Counted from the stretch's first letter, positions 7,822 through 16,033 are shown. The stretch: 20,252 nucleotides of DNA from UCB3 sp964415605 (GCA_964415605.1 CAYQBA010000080.1:1-20252), one strand, 5' to 3'. Program-made: numbers and translations. The notes: generated by a model not told the origin, from the sequence alone.

Positions 7822-8189
7822 CCGAGGGCCTCCACGGTTTGCAAGATGCGGGCGGGCGGCGGCGCCTATCCACGGTGTCGGGCAACCCCTGCCATGCGGG
7901 TCGGGTACCCCGGAAACGCGGTCGATTAAGGCGACCAGACGACCCCGACTGCGGTGCACCCAGCCGGGGAAGCGTGGCGGTGATCAATACGATCGGCAGG
8001 TGGGCGCCGTGACGCGGTCATCCGGCCCGCCACGCCAGAGGCTGAGCGAGCCTGACACTGGCGCCCTCGTCATCGACTTCCCCCTCTGGTCCGAAATGCT
8101 GTCCGATTTCTGTTGACGCCCGCCGACGGCGGCGTGTACCATGGCAGCCGAAGCCGATATGAGCGGATGGTGAGCGACAGGAGGCCGAC
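7822..8189. other. Divergent intergenic region between two secreted-protein genes
   Basis: This 368-bp gap lies between the divergent hydrolase and FG-GAP/PQQ genes. It contains the hydrolase's GGAGG, and on the plus strand a promoter at 8113-8142 and AGGAGG at 8179-8184. I could not find a convincing -35/-10 pair for the minus-strand gene. No further coding sequence is seen. Confidence 0.6.
8113..8142 (+). promoter_or_regulatory. Sigma70-type promoter of the FG-GAP/PQQ protein gene
   Basis: TTGACG (8113-8118) and TACCAT (8137-8142) are 18 bp apart, 47 bp before the ATG at 8190. An AGGAGG Shine-Dalgarno at 8179-8184 with a 5-base spacer follows, supporting both the promoter and the start. 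Confidence 0.6.
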
Positions 8190-11100
8190 ATGTCACACTC
8201 AAGAACACGCGTGAGGCACCTGACCAGGGTGATGGCCTGCATCGGGCTGGGCATGATGGCGCGGCCGGCGCTGTCGCAGGATCTTGCCAAACCGGAGCCG
8301 ATGGCGGACGCCGTCGGAATGTGGGGCGACATCAACCGCTCCCCGGGCTGCAAGGGGATCGTGGTGACGGACTGGGACCGCGACGGGCGGCGCGAGGTGC
8401 TGGTGGGCCACGACGCACTTGTCGTCGCCGTGCGGCATCGTGAGCGCTATCAGTTCGACCAACGCTGGGCCGTCCCCTTGGGGGGGACGTCGGGCACCTT
8501 TGGCTGCGGCAGCGCTGGGGCCTGGGGGCTGCGCGAGCTCGACGGCGATCCCGACGACGAGATGTGGATCCTGCGCCCCAACGGTGAGCTGCTCTCTTAC
8601 GATCCCTTCGGCTACACGCCCACCGCGCTCGGCCGCCTGACGCTGGAGACCGAGGATGAGCTGCTCCGGGGCACGATGGCCAGCAACCCGTCGACCGGCG
8701 CGCCGGAGCTGCTGGTGCTCATGCGGGTCTCCGGGCAGCTCAAGCTGCGCGCGTACGCCGTTCCGAGCCTGAACGAGACCTGGCAGTACGACCTGTCGTC
8801 GGGCAGCGCCTGGAGCGTCAACCAGATGGTCGTGGGGCAGGTCGACGCCGATCCCGGCCCGGAGATCGTGCTGAACACCGGCATCGTCATCGACCGCGTC
8901 CGCGGGCTCGAGCAGTGGGCGTACAACGCCGGCTTCGGCAAGATGGTTGTCGCCGACGCCGACGGCGATGGGCGCGACGAGATCGTCGGCGCCCAGAACG
9001 GCTTCATCACCGCCTATGACATCGACGAGCGGTCGCCCGCGTGGCAGATCCAGCACGACCGCGCCGTCGACGCCATGGCCACCGGCGACCTGACCGGCGA
9101 CGGCCAGCCCGAGCTGGTCGTCGGTCAGGACCAGTGGGGCGACCTGACCGTCTACGACCTGCCGACTCACACCTCGCTGTGGACGGTCGACAACACCGAG
9201 CACGGCGTCAGCGGCATCGGCGTCGGCGACGCCGACGACGACGGGCAGCCGGATCTCATCTGGGGCTCCGGATGGACCTCGACCGGCGCCGATCACCTAT
9301 ACCTCGCGCCCGCCGACGACCGCAGCTTCGCGTTCGCGTTTCCCGATTACGACGGCCCGTACCGCGCCATCCCGCTGCAGCTCGACGCCGACGACGCGCT
9401 CGAGCTCGTGATCTTCACGGCGTCGACCAACAGCGGCTACGATGGCGGCACGTACCTTGTCATCGACGCCGCGTCGGGCCTGGAGGAGGTCGATCTACGG
9501 CTCGACGTCGACTTCAAGAGCAGTGGGTTCGACCGCGTCACCCCTTATCCATTGCTGGCCAATGTCGACGGCGACCCGTTCGACGAGCTCATCCTTGGCT
9601 TCGGCAACGACGTGTACGTGTTGGACCAGGGCGGCCAGCGGTTGGTCAAGAACAGCTTCTCGGCCCCGGTGATCCCGGAATGGGTCGGCGACGCCGACGG
9701 AGACGGAGCGCTCGACCTTGTGTCGCGCAGCGACAACCGGGTCAACATGCATCAGCTCGACACACTCGAGTACACGTGGCAGAGCGTCGTCATGCCCGCC
9801 GGCGTCAAGGGCGTGGCGGTGGGCGATGTTGACCACGACGGCCACAAGGACATCCTGTTCCACGGAGCCGACAGCTACCTGCAGGCGTACGACGGCCAGA
9901 CCAAGAAGCTGAAATGGCAGACGCCGCCCGACCGCCGGGTGGACGCCGTGGCGGTGGGCGATGCCGACGGCGTCGGTGGGCCGGAGATAGCCGTGATCGA
10001 AGATGGTTGGTTGAAGTTCTACGACGGCACAACCCAGGCGCTGATCACCAAGACGCTCGAGCTGCCTGGCGGCGACTTCTTCGGCCCCGCGGGCGGCGAC
10101 CTGGACTTCGCGATGCTCGGCGAACACCCGCGGTCGCAGCTTGTTGTCACGACGCGGCAGGCCGTATGGCTGCTGCGGCAGCCGATGGACCCCACCCCGG
10201 GCCAGCGTATCGCGCTCGACAACCCGAGCGTGGTGTGGGCCGACACGGACGGCGACCACCACATGGACTTGGTTGTCGGCAGCGACGTCGGCGTGGCGCG
10301 CTATCGCATGCGCGAGGCCTTCCCGGACCGCGTGCCGCCCATGGCTCGTGCGCTGGTGCCGGCGCGCGGGATCGACCTCGTCAGCCGTAACGCGTTTGCC
10401 GAGGCCAGCTTCAACGAGGCCATGGACGAGGCCTCCATCACGCCGGACCATGCCGCGCTGCGCGTCGGCGACCAGCCTTTGCCGGTGCGGCTGGCCTACG
10501 ACCCCCGCACCCGCGTCCTGCGCCTCACCCCCGAGGGCCTGCTGCCTCCCGACGCCGACATCACGGTGTGGCTCGGCCCGGACTTGCGCGATGTCGCGGG
10601 CAACGGGCTCGACGGCAACCTCGACGGCATTGGCGGCGAGGCCGACGACGCGTTCCGCTGGACCTTCAAGACCGGCGCGGGGGTCGACACCGTCGGGCCG
10701 CGCATCACCGTGCTGAGCGTATCGCCCGATCCCGTGTGGGCCGGCATGTCGGTTGCGCTGCGCGCGACCGCGGACGACACCGACCCGGCTGCCAGCTCGG
10801 TCGTGCGCGGGGCCGAGTACTTCACGGCGACGCTCGGCGCCCCCGGCACCGGCGTGCCGCTCGCGGCAGTCGACAAGCGGTACGACGGCCGCATCGAGGC
10901 GATCGACGCCACCCTGCCGACCGACGCGCTGAGCGGAACCCTAGTGGTCCACGTGCGAGCCGTCGATACGGTCGGCAACTGGGGCCCCGCGCGTGCCATC
11001 ACGCTCACCATCCAGCCCGAGGATCCGGGCAACTGGCCGACGTTCGGCCACGACCCAGGCCACAGCGGCTACAGCTCGACCCAACCGGCGGTCCCGGGCC

Positions 11101-12194
11101 ATGTGTTGGCTTGGGAGAAGGACGTGGGCTCGGAGATGAGAGCCCCCGGTCGCGCCATCGGGCCGGTGGCGGTGGCCAACGGCCTGGCGGTGGTCAACAC
11201 CGGCTACTTCTTCGGCAACGGCGGCATCCTCGCGCTGCGGGCGGCGGACGGGGCGGAGCTCTGGCGGCGCGAGTTCGCCGAGAAGCATTCCATCAACCCG
11301 GCGACCATCGCGTACGGCACCGTGTACTTCCAGCAAGGCAACCACAGCTCCGACACCCACCTGTTCGCGCTGAACGCGTTGACCGGCGAGGAACGGTGGC
11401 GCGCGCCGTTCGGCGCACAGTGGGAGGAGTACTACGCGCCCACCGTCGCGGACGGCAAGGTCTTCATCAACGGCGGCGGTTACGGCGGCATGTACGGGTT
11501 CGATGCCTTCACCGGCCGTCAGCTGTGGTTCGCCCAACACGCCCAGTACGATCAGTGGACGCCCGCCTACAGCCAGGGCACGGTCTACTCGTGGGTGGCC
11601 GGCGCCTTCGCTGCGTGGGACCCGAAGTACGGGACGTCGAAGTGGTCGATCGATCTGGGATGGGACTGGGCCGGCTACGACATGGACCGCACCATCGCCG
11701 TGAGCGAAGGCGTGGCTTACGTCACCGCGCGGGCCCCCACGGGCGGCGATCTGATCGCCGTCGACCTCACCACACGCCTCCCCAAGTGGCGGCTGAACGG
11801 CCGCTACACCGGCACGCCGGCCGTCGCCGACGGGGTCGTGTACGCGCTCGACGGCGACACGCTGCGCGCGATCGACGCCGACACGCACGCGGTCCGCTGG
11901 TCGTTCACGGCGATGGAGGACCTGGTCGGCGCGCCGATCGTAACCGCCGGGAACGTCTACGTGGCCACGCCCGCCCGGACGTGGCTGCTCGACCGCGCCT
12001 CGGGTGGCCAGGTGGCCACACTGCCACGCGGCGGCTGGCTGTCGGTGGCCAACCGCCAGCTCTATGTCGCCCAGCCCGACGGTCGACTGGCCGTCTATCG
12101 CGAAGGCATCACGCCGCCCGAGCGCCCGGACGACAGGCGGGCATTCATCCCGTGGGCGGGCCATGGGCAGGAAGAGGCACGCGCCCGGCGCTGA
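8190..12194 (+). CDS. Exported FG-GAP/VCBS-repeat, Ig-like and PQQ-propeller protein
   Basis: This 1334-residue protein starts at the ATG at 8190 behind AGGAGG. The N-terminus (RTRVRHLTRVMACIGLGMM, cleavage near ALSQ) is a signal peptide. Residues about 50-705 hold some twelve Asp-rich loops of the D-x-D-x-D-G type (for example DWDRDGRREVLVG, DADGDGRDEIVGA, DVDHDGHKDILFH), the calcium-binding loops of FG-GAP/VCBS propellers. Residues about 713-815 resemble a Big_5/SbsA Ig-like domain (EASFNEAMDE, DVAGNGLDG), and about 831-945 a second Ig-like domain. From about 947 (WPTFGHDPGHSGYS) to 1305 are PQQ-type propeller blades (ALNALTGEERWRAPF, AIDADTHAVRWSF). The end is DDRRAFIPWAG plus a charged tail. 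It probably acts at the cell surface or outside in binding rather than catalysis: PQQ-like blades do not prove cofactor binding. It converges on the RnfD-like gene. Confidence 0.88.
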   Translation: MSHSRTRVRHLTRVMACIGLGMMARPALSQDLAKPEPMADAVGMWGDINRSPGCKGIVVTDWDRDGRREVLVGHDALVVAVRHRERYQFDQRWAVPLGGTSGTFGCGSAGAWGLRELDGDPDDEMWILRPNGELLSYDPFGYTPTALGRLTLETEDELLRGTMASNPSTGAPELLVLMRVSGQLKLRAYAVPSLNETWQYDLSSGSAWSVNQMVVGQVDADPGPEIVLNTGIVIDRVRGLEQWAYNAGFGKMVVADADGDGRDEIVGAQNGFITAYDIDERSPAWQIQHDRAVDAMATGDLTGDGQPELVVGQDQWGDLTVYDLPTHTSLWTVDNTEHGVSGIGVGDADDDGQPDLIWGSGWTSTGADHLYLAPADDRSFAFAFPDYDGPYRAIPLQLDADDALELVIFTASTNSGYDGGTYLVIDAASGLEEVDLRLDVDFKSSGFDRVTPYPLLANVDGDPFDELILGFGNDVYVLDQGGQRLVKNSFSAPVIPEWVGDADGDGALDLVSRSDNRVNMHQLDTLEYTWQSVVMPAGVKGVAVGDVDHDGHKDILFHGADSYLQAYDGQTKKLKWQTPPDRRVDAVAVGDADGVGGPEIAVIEDGWLKFYDGTTQALITKTLELPGGDFFGPAGGDLDFAMLGEHPRSQLVVTTRQAVWLLRQPMDPTPGQRIALDNPSVVWADTDGDHHMDLVVGSDVGVARYRMREAFPDRVPPMARALVPARGIDLVSRNAFAEASFNEAMDEASITPDHAALRVGDQPLPVRLAYDPRTRVLRLTPEGLLPPDADITVWLGPDLRDVAGNGLDGNLDGIGGEADDAFRWTFKTGAGVDTVGPRITVLSVSPDPVWAGMSVALRATADDTDPAASSVVRGAEYFTATLGAPGTGVPLAAVDKRYDGRIEAIDATLPTDALSGTLVVHVRAVDTVGNWGPARAITLTIQPEDPGNWPTFGHDPGHSGYSSTQPAVPGHVLAWEKDVGSEMRAPGRAIGPVAVANGLAVVNTGYFFGNGGILALRAADGAELWRREFAEKHSINPATIAYGTVYFQQGNHSSDTHLFALNALTGEERWRAPFGAQWEEYYAPTVADGKVFINGGGYGGMYGFDAFTGRQLWFAQHAQYDQWTPAYSQGTVYSWVAGAFAAWDPKYGTSKWSIDLGWDWAGYDMDRTIAVSEGVAYVTARAPTGGDLIAVDLTTRLPKWRLNGRYTGTPAVADGVVYALDGDTLRAIDADTHAVRWSFTAMEDLVGAPIVTAGNVYVATPARTWLLDRASGGQVATLPRGGWLSVANRQLYVAQPDGRLAVYREGITPPERPDDRRAFIPWAGHGQEEARARR

Positions 12195-12317
12195 TGAAGG
12201 CTTCGCGTGGGGGCAAGGGATGAGACCGCGACGGCGCCGTTCGGAGCCGGTGTCTGGCTTCACGGACCGGCACCGCACGGCCCGCGCAGGCCTTCAGTCC
12301 AGCCTTGCCGCCGGCAC

Positions 12318-13175
12318 CTATGAGGCGGTGCCCGCCCGCCGCGCCGCCAGCCACCGCTGCGTCAACAGCGCCGCCGGCCCCACCGTGAAGAGCGCGTAGT
12401 AGGGGGCGTGGATCACGTGGTTGAGGCGCAGGATGTGCTCCATCAGCGCCACCAGAAACACCACCAGGATCTGCGGACGCATCCCCTTGACCGTCGTCGG
12501 CGGGTCCGTGACCATGAAGAGCGTGAAGAGCTGGTACATCGGGCCCGTGATCGGCGCCACCTCCGCCAGGAACGCGTGCCCCGTCTGCAAGCTGCGCACC
12601 GCGCTGAGGCCGATGAACGACGCCGCGTACGTCACCGAGATGTGCAGCCGCCGCAGCCGGTAGAGCACCATGAGCCCCACCATCCAGATCGGGACCATGA
12701 GCAGCAGCCGGTTGTCCCACTGGATGCTGAGCGTTGCGACGGCGTCGTGGGCGAAGAGCAGCATCATCACGATCCCGAAGTTCGACGGGTTCCAGACGTG
12801 CCGCCCGCCCGACTGCAGCACGTACTTCGACAGGATCGAGATGATCGCGCACAGCGCGTACGGCCAGAAGTACGGCGAGCGCACCAGGATCCCGACGCTG
12901 ATGCCCGTGATGTACGCGCTGGCCAAGTGCGGCCACGTGCCGCGCGTCAGCCGCGCCAGCACCGCCTCCGTGCCGATGGCCGACGCGATCGCCAGCCCCG
13001 TCTTCCACGGACTCTCGAGCATCCCCGTGGTCCAGTTGCCCGCCACCAGGATCAGCGTGATCAGCATCGGCGCCAGGTAGCGCTGGTCGAAGCGCTGGCG
13101 CGGCCCCGCCTCCGGCGGCGCGGCGGCCAGCGGGATGCCGGGGGTGGCGGACGTCGCGGGCTGAGAGATCGACAT
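12318..13175 (-). CDS. RnfD/NqrB-like integral membrane protein
   Basis: This 285-residue protein has about eight to ten hydrophobic helices from residue 35 onward. Segments match the RnfD/NqrB family: SKYVLQSGG-RHVWNPSNFGI (116-135; the family has G-x-N-x-x-NP near here) and LFMVTDPPTTVKG (219-231; the family has FxATDPxxxPxxxxG). Members carry covalent FMN and riboflavin and move electrons and ions across the membrane. The Ser/Thr-Gly-Ala-Thr motif that anchors FMN is not visible, so redox function is uncertain. The start at 13175 has GGAGG five bases upstream. The CRTAC1 gene ends only 25 bp before it on the same strand, so the two probably share an mRNA. None of the other Rnf/Nqr subunits is in the window. 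Confidence 0.72.
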   Translation of the reverse strand: MSISQPATSATPGIPLAAAPPEAGPRQRFDQRYLAPMLITLILVAGNWTTGMLESPWKTGLAIASAIGTEAVLARLTRGTWPHLASAYITGISVGILVRSPYFWPYALCAIISILSKYVLQSGGRHVWNPSNFGIVMMLLFAHDAVATLSIQWDNRLLLMVPIWMVGLMVLYRLRRLHISVTYAASFIGLSAVRSLQTGHAFLAEVAPITGPMYQLFTLFMVTDPPTTVKGMRPQILVVFLVALMEHILRLNHVIHAPYYALFTVGPAALLTQRWLAARRAGTAS

Positions 13176-13200
13176 GCTGTCCTCCGCGGAGCGGGCCGGC

Positions 13201-15033
13201 CTAGCGCGCCAGGCCCACGGCCTGGCCTTCGACGATGCGGTGGACCTGGCGCACGGCCGGGTTGGCGAGCGTCTCCTCGGCGCCCGACGGCCAGCGGACC
13301 ACCACCCGCTCGACCGCCGCCGCGCGGCCCAGCCCGAAGTGCAGCCGGCGCTGGTTCTGGGCGCAGAAACCGCTCGCGCTCACCACCTCCTGAAGCTGCG
13401 TCTGCCCGTCCCAAGTCACCCGCACCTGGGCGCCGACGGCCCCCCGGTTGCTGGTGGTGCCCTCGAGCTCGAAGGCGATCCAGGCGTTCGCCGCGTCGAC
13501 CATGTTGCGGTAGAGAAGGAGCGGACCGCGCTGGTGCGCCACGACGGCGTCGAGCACGCCGCGGTTCCAGAAGTCCGCCAGCGCCACCGCCCGCCCGTCG
13601 AACGTCTCGGTCATGCCCACCACCTGCGCCACGTCGGTGAACTGCCCCGCGCCGTCGTTGACCCACACGCGCTTGGGCTGGTAGCCCGCCAGGCTCGTGT
13701 CGCCCATCGGCGGCCAGTTGGCCGCGTCGGCGATGATGCGGCTGTTGCCGCCCGAGATCTTGCTGTAGTCGTACCAGTACGAGCGCTCCCGGCTGGCCGA
13801 GACGTAGCCGTTGGTCAGGAACAGATCCTGGAAGCCGTCGTTGTTGAGGTCGCCGAACTGCGCCCCGAAGCTCCAGCCCCCGTACTCCACCCCCACGCTC
13901 TGCGCCAGGTTGTCGTAGGCCGGCCGGTCCGGCGTGCTGTCGTCGCGCGGCACCCAGAGGTTGTTGCCCTGGACCAGCACGCCCTCCTCGGTGATGTTGG
14001 TGATGTAGATCGCCGGCCGGGCCTGGTTGAACACGTCGCCGAACGAGACGTTCATCCCGCTCTTCGGCCGCACGGCCAGCCCCGCCGCCTCGCCGACCTC
14101 ACGGAAGCGCTGGCCGCCCTCGTTGAGGAAGTACTCCGACACCCCGTAGTCGTTGGCGATGACGATGTCGGGGTAGCCCGTGCCGCGCAGGTCCGCCGCG
14201 GCCGCCGCCAGCGCCCAGCGCCGGCTGGTCAGCCCTACCGCCTCGGCCACGTCCTCGAACCGGCCGCCGCCGAGGTTGCGGAAGAGGAACTTCCGGCCGC
14301 CGTTTTCGGCGTACTCGAAGCTCTCCGGCATGATCGCCGTGGTCTCGAGGTGCCACAGGTCGATCCCCTCGTCGTAGTAGCCGCCGAGGAAGAGGTCGAG
14401 CCGGCCGTCGCGGTCGAAGTCCAGCCACACCGCGCTCGTGGCGTTGACCCAGTCCGGCAGGCCCGCGCCGTCCGTCACGCGCGTGAAGCCCTGGCCGCCG
14501 TCGTTGTGGAACAGCTCGGGGCGGCCCCACTTGTTGACGAACAAGTCCTCGAAGCCGTCGTTGTCGTAGTCGCCCCACAGCGCGCCCGTGGCCACGCCCG
14601 TGCCCGGCGCGTTGACGTCCGCCACGCCCAGGGCGGGCGCCACATCCTCGAAGCGGCCCGTGCCGAGGTTGCGGTAGAGCCGCGACCGGCCGCCCTCGCG
14701 GCTGTCGGTGGCATAGAGGTCCGCCCACCCGTCGCGGTCAAAGTCCGCCACCGCCACGGCGGCGCCCATCGAGGCCACCTGCGGCATGATGTGGTCGAGC
14801 TTCGCGTCGAAGGTCGGCGCCGCGTGCACGAAGTCGATGCCGCTGGCCTTGGCGACTTCCTCGAAGCGGAAGCCGTACGTGTTCAGCGCCGCCGCGGGCG
14901 CGTCGGACCCCGCCGGCAGCTCGGCGCGCCGGTCGGTCCGCCGTGAGAGCATCGCCGCGGCCGCGATGAGCCCCGCCAGGGCCACCGCCAGGAGCCATCT
15001 CGTCGCGCCCGACTGTGTCTGTGTGGTCTGCAT
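13201..15033 (-). CDS. CRTAC1-family protein: FG-GAP repeats plus ASPIC/UnbV domain, membrane-anchored or secreted
   Basis: From the ATG at 15033 the product is 610 residues. Residues 12-29 (RWLLAVALAGLIAAAAML) form a signal peptide or anchor. About seven FG-GAP/VCBS blades follow with calcium-type loops: ADFDRDGWADLYATD, GDYDNDGFEDLFVNKW, LDFDRDGRLDLFLGG and GDLNNDGFQDLFLTNG. The last 100 residues are an ASPIC/UnbV domain: NRGAVGAQVRVTWDG, the LHFGLG segment and VVVRWPSGAEET. The domain is common in large secreted or surface proteins of environmental bacteria, and its biochemical role is unsettled. The upstream in-frame ATG at 15207 would add 58 Arg/Pro-rich residues before the signal peptide, so I reject it. 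It precedes the RnfD-like gene by 25 bp and follows the HxxEH membrane protein. Confidence 0.88.
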   Translation of the reverse strand: MQTTQTQSGATRWLLAVALAGLIAAAAMLSRRTDRRAELPAGSDAPAAALNTYGFRFEEVAKASGIDFVHAAPTFDAKLDHIMPQVASMGAAVAVADFDRDGWADLYATDSREGGRSRLYRNLGTGRFEDVAPALGVADVNAPGTGVATGALWGDYDNDGFEDLFVNKWGRPELFHNDGGQGFTRVTDGAGLPDWVNATSAVWLDFDRDGRLDLFLGGYYDEGIDLWHLETTAIMPESFEYAENGGRKFLFRNLGGGRFEDVAEAVGLTSRRWALAAAAADLRGTGYPDIVIANDYGVSEYFLNEGGQRFREVGEAAGLAVRPKSGMNVSFGDVFNQARPAIYITNITEEGVLVQGNNLWVPRDDSTPDRPAYDNLAQSVGVEYGGWSFGAQFGDLNNDGFQDLFLTNGYVSASRERSYWYDYSKISGGNSRIIADAANWPPMGDTSLAGYQPKRVWVNDGAGQFTDVAQVVGMTETFDGRAVALADFWNRGVLDAVVAHQRGPLLLYRNMVDAANAWIAFELEGTTSNRGAVGAQVRVTWDGQTQLQEVVSASGFCAQNQRRLHFGLGRAAAVERVVVRWPSGAEETLANPAVRQVHRIVEGQAVGLAR

Positions 15034-15085
15034 GCTCACCCGCTGCCGCCGTGTCGCCGGGCCCCCGAGTCGGCCGGCGGCCCGT

Positions 15086-15105
15086 ATTCTATCCCATTCT
15101 ATCCC
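15086..15105 (-). promoter_or_regulatory. Tandem 10-bp repeat carrying duplicated -10-like boxes upstream of the CRTAC1 gene
   Basis: ATTCTATCCC occurs twice in direct tandem (15086-15095, 15096-15105). On the minus strand each copy offers TAGAAT, 5 of 6 to the -10 consensus, 10 bp apart and about 55-65 bp upstream of the CRTAC1 ATG. No good -35 hexamer was found, so promoter function is a suggestion only. Confidence 0.4.
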
Positions 15106-15214
15106 ATGCGGTGGGCGCCGGCCAGGGCGAGTGGCGTGCGTGCATGGGGTCGAGACGGCGCGCGGATAGGGCGCGCGTCCGTGCGGCGGGCGGGGCGGCG
15201 GTGCCACACATACA

Positions 15215-15244
15215 GCGGCCGGGGACGCGAACGCCCCCGGCCGC
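15215..15244 (-). terminator. Hairpin downstream of the HxxEH membrane-protein gene
   Basis: GCGGCCGGGG (15215-15224) and CCCCGGCCGC (15235-15244) form a perfect 10-bp stem with a 10-base loop, 24 bp after the minus-strand stop codon at 15268. The following minus-strand bases (CTGTATGTGTGG) are T/G-rich but not a true T run. It could end or attenuate transcription before the CRTAC1 gene. Confidence 0.55.
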
Positions 15245-15267
15245 CGCTACCGTGGGAGGACTCGGGA

Positions 15268-15858
15268 TCAGGCCTTGGCCGGCTTGGGCGCCGCCGGCAC
15301 GCGGGCGCAGCTGCACGTCCCCGCGAAGTGCCGCTCGCTGGCCGGCGGGTACATGTGCAGGTACATCGCGACGACCATCGGCAGGAACACGATCGCATTG
15401 TAGAAGAGGTGGAGCTCCGGGCGCGGGAACCACAGCTGCAGGATGCTGGTGTACGCCTTGGCGCCCCAGAACGGGTGCCCGACGATGGCCTGGAGTTGGA
15501 GGATGCTGTGCTCGATCAGGTGCCAGCCCTGGATCGCCAGCGACAGCGTCCACCAGAAGCGGGCCTTGCCGAGGAAGCCCGGCCGCAGCATCACGAGCCC
15601 GACGAACATGAAGAGCGCGTAGCCCCAGTGCATGATCTCGGTCGAGACCAGCCACGGCTGCCAGAGGCCAAGCATCCCCAGGGATTGCGGCCGGGGCCAG
15701 CCCAGGACCCAGATCTGCCAGGCCTGGGTCAGGTGCTCGGCCCAGTGCAGGAGCACGATGGCGCCGTACAGCCAGAGCGCCGGCTCGTGCCAGCGGCCGT
15801 TGAGCCGGACCATCAAGGGCTCTTGCGTCGTCGGGTGGGCCTGGGTCATCGTCGTCAT
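15268..15858 (-). CDS. Four-helix membrane protein with two HxxEH motifs, function unknown
   Basis: I do not recognise this 196-residue family. Four hydrophobic segments are visible (about 28-52, 72-92, 102-126, 148-170). Two of them carry HxxEH: His38-Trp-Ala-Glu-His42 and His113-Leu-Ile-Glu-His117. His77, His150 and His168 are also in or near helices, so the bundle could bind heme or metal. A Cys-Ser-Cys (182-184) lies in the Pro/Ala/Lys-rich tail. The start at 15858 is chosen because GAGGA stands 8 bases upstream; a further-upstream TTG (15882) has no such site. A strong-looking promoter lies 64 bp upstream. It is the first gene of a minus-strand set with CRTAC1 and RnfD-like genes. HxxEH is also the zinc motif of M16 peptidases, but those are soluble and unrelated in size. 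Confidence 0.8.
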   Translation of the reverse strand: MTTMTQAHPTTQEPLMVRLNGRWHEPALWLYGAIVLLHWAEHLTQAWQIWVLGWPRPQSLGMLGLWQPWLVSTEIMHWGYALFMFVGLVMLRPGFLGKARFWWTLSLAIQGWHLIEHSILQLQAIVGHPFWGAKAYTSILQLWFPRPELHLFYNAIVFLPMVVAMYLHMYPPASERHFAGTCSCARVPAAPKPAKA

Positions 15859-15921
15859 GGGTTCGGTCCTCGTGATGGGCAAGATGGCGGAGGCCAGTCA
15901 TCCCGGCTGGCCCGTCTTGCC

Positions 15922-15951
15922 ATGATACGACACGCGGGCGGCGCCTTTCAA
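15922..15951 (-). promoter_or_regulatory. Sigma70-type promoter of the HxxEH membrane-protein gene
   Basis: On the minus strand TTGAAA (15946-15951) and TATCAT (15922-15927) match the consensus at 5 of 6 each, with an 18-bp spacer. The start codon is 64 bp downstream. The -10 is embedded in GTGTCGTATCAT, almost identical to the motif before the ERCC4 gene. Confidence 0.65.
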
Positions 15952-16033
15952 TCGGGGAATGCCCGGGGAGAGGGGTGGGGATATGCCCTGGTGCTCTCAC
16001 GCGCCCACCGGCGGCGCCGACGTCCCGCGCGCC

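Noticed and set aside
3685..7929. A 1414-codon open frame on the plus strand.
   Set aside because: It is antisense to the hydrolase and the transposase-like gene, is Arg/Pro/Ala-rich, has no domain or ribosome binding site, and the opposite strand has clear families. It is a shadow of GC-rich codon bias.
13174..14946. A 590-codon plus-strand frame opposite the CRTAC1 gene.
   Set aside because: It is His/Arg/Val-rich with no family resemblance, and the minus strand encodes FG-GAP loops and the ASPIC/UnbV domain.
15034..15207. A longer N-terminus for the CRTAC1 protein from the ATG at 15207.
   Set aside because: It would put 58 Arg/Pro-rich residues before the signal peptide; this segment also contains the tandem -10-like repeat.
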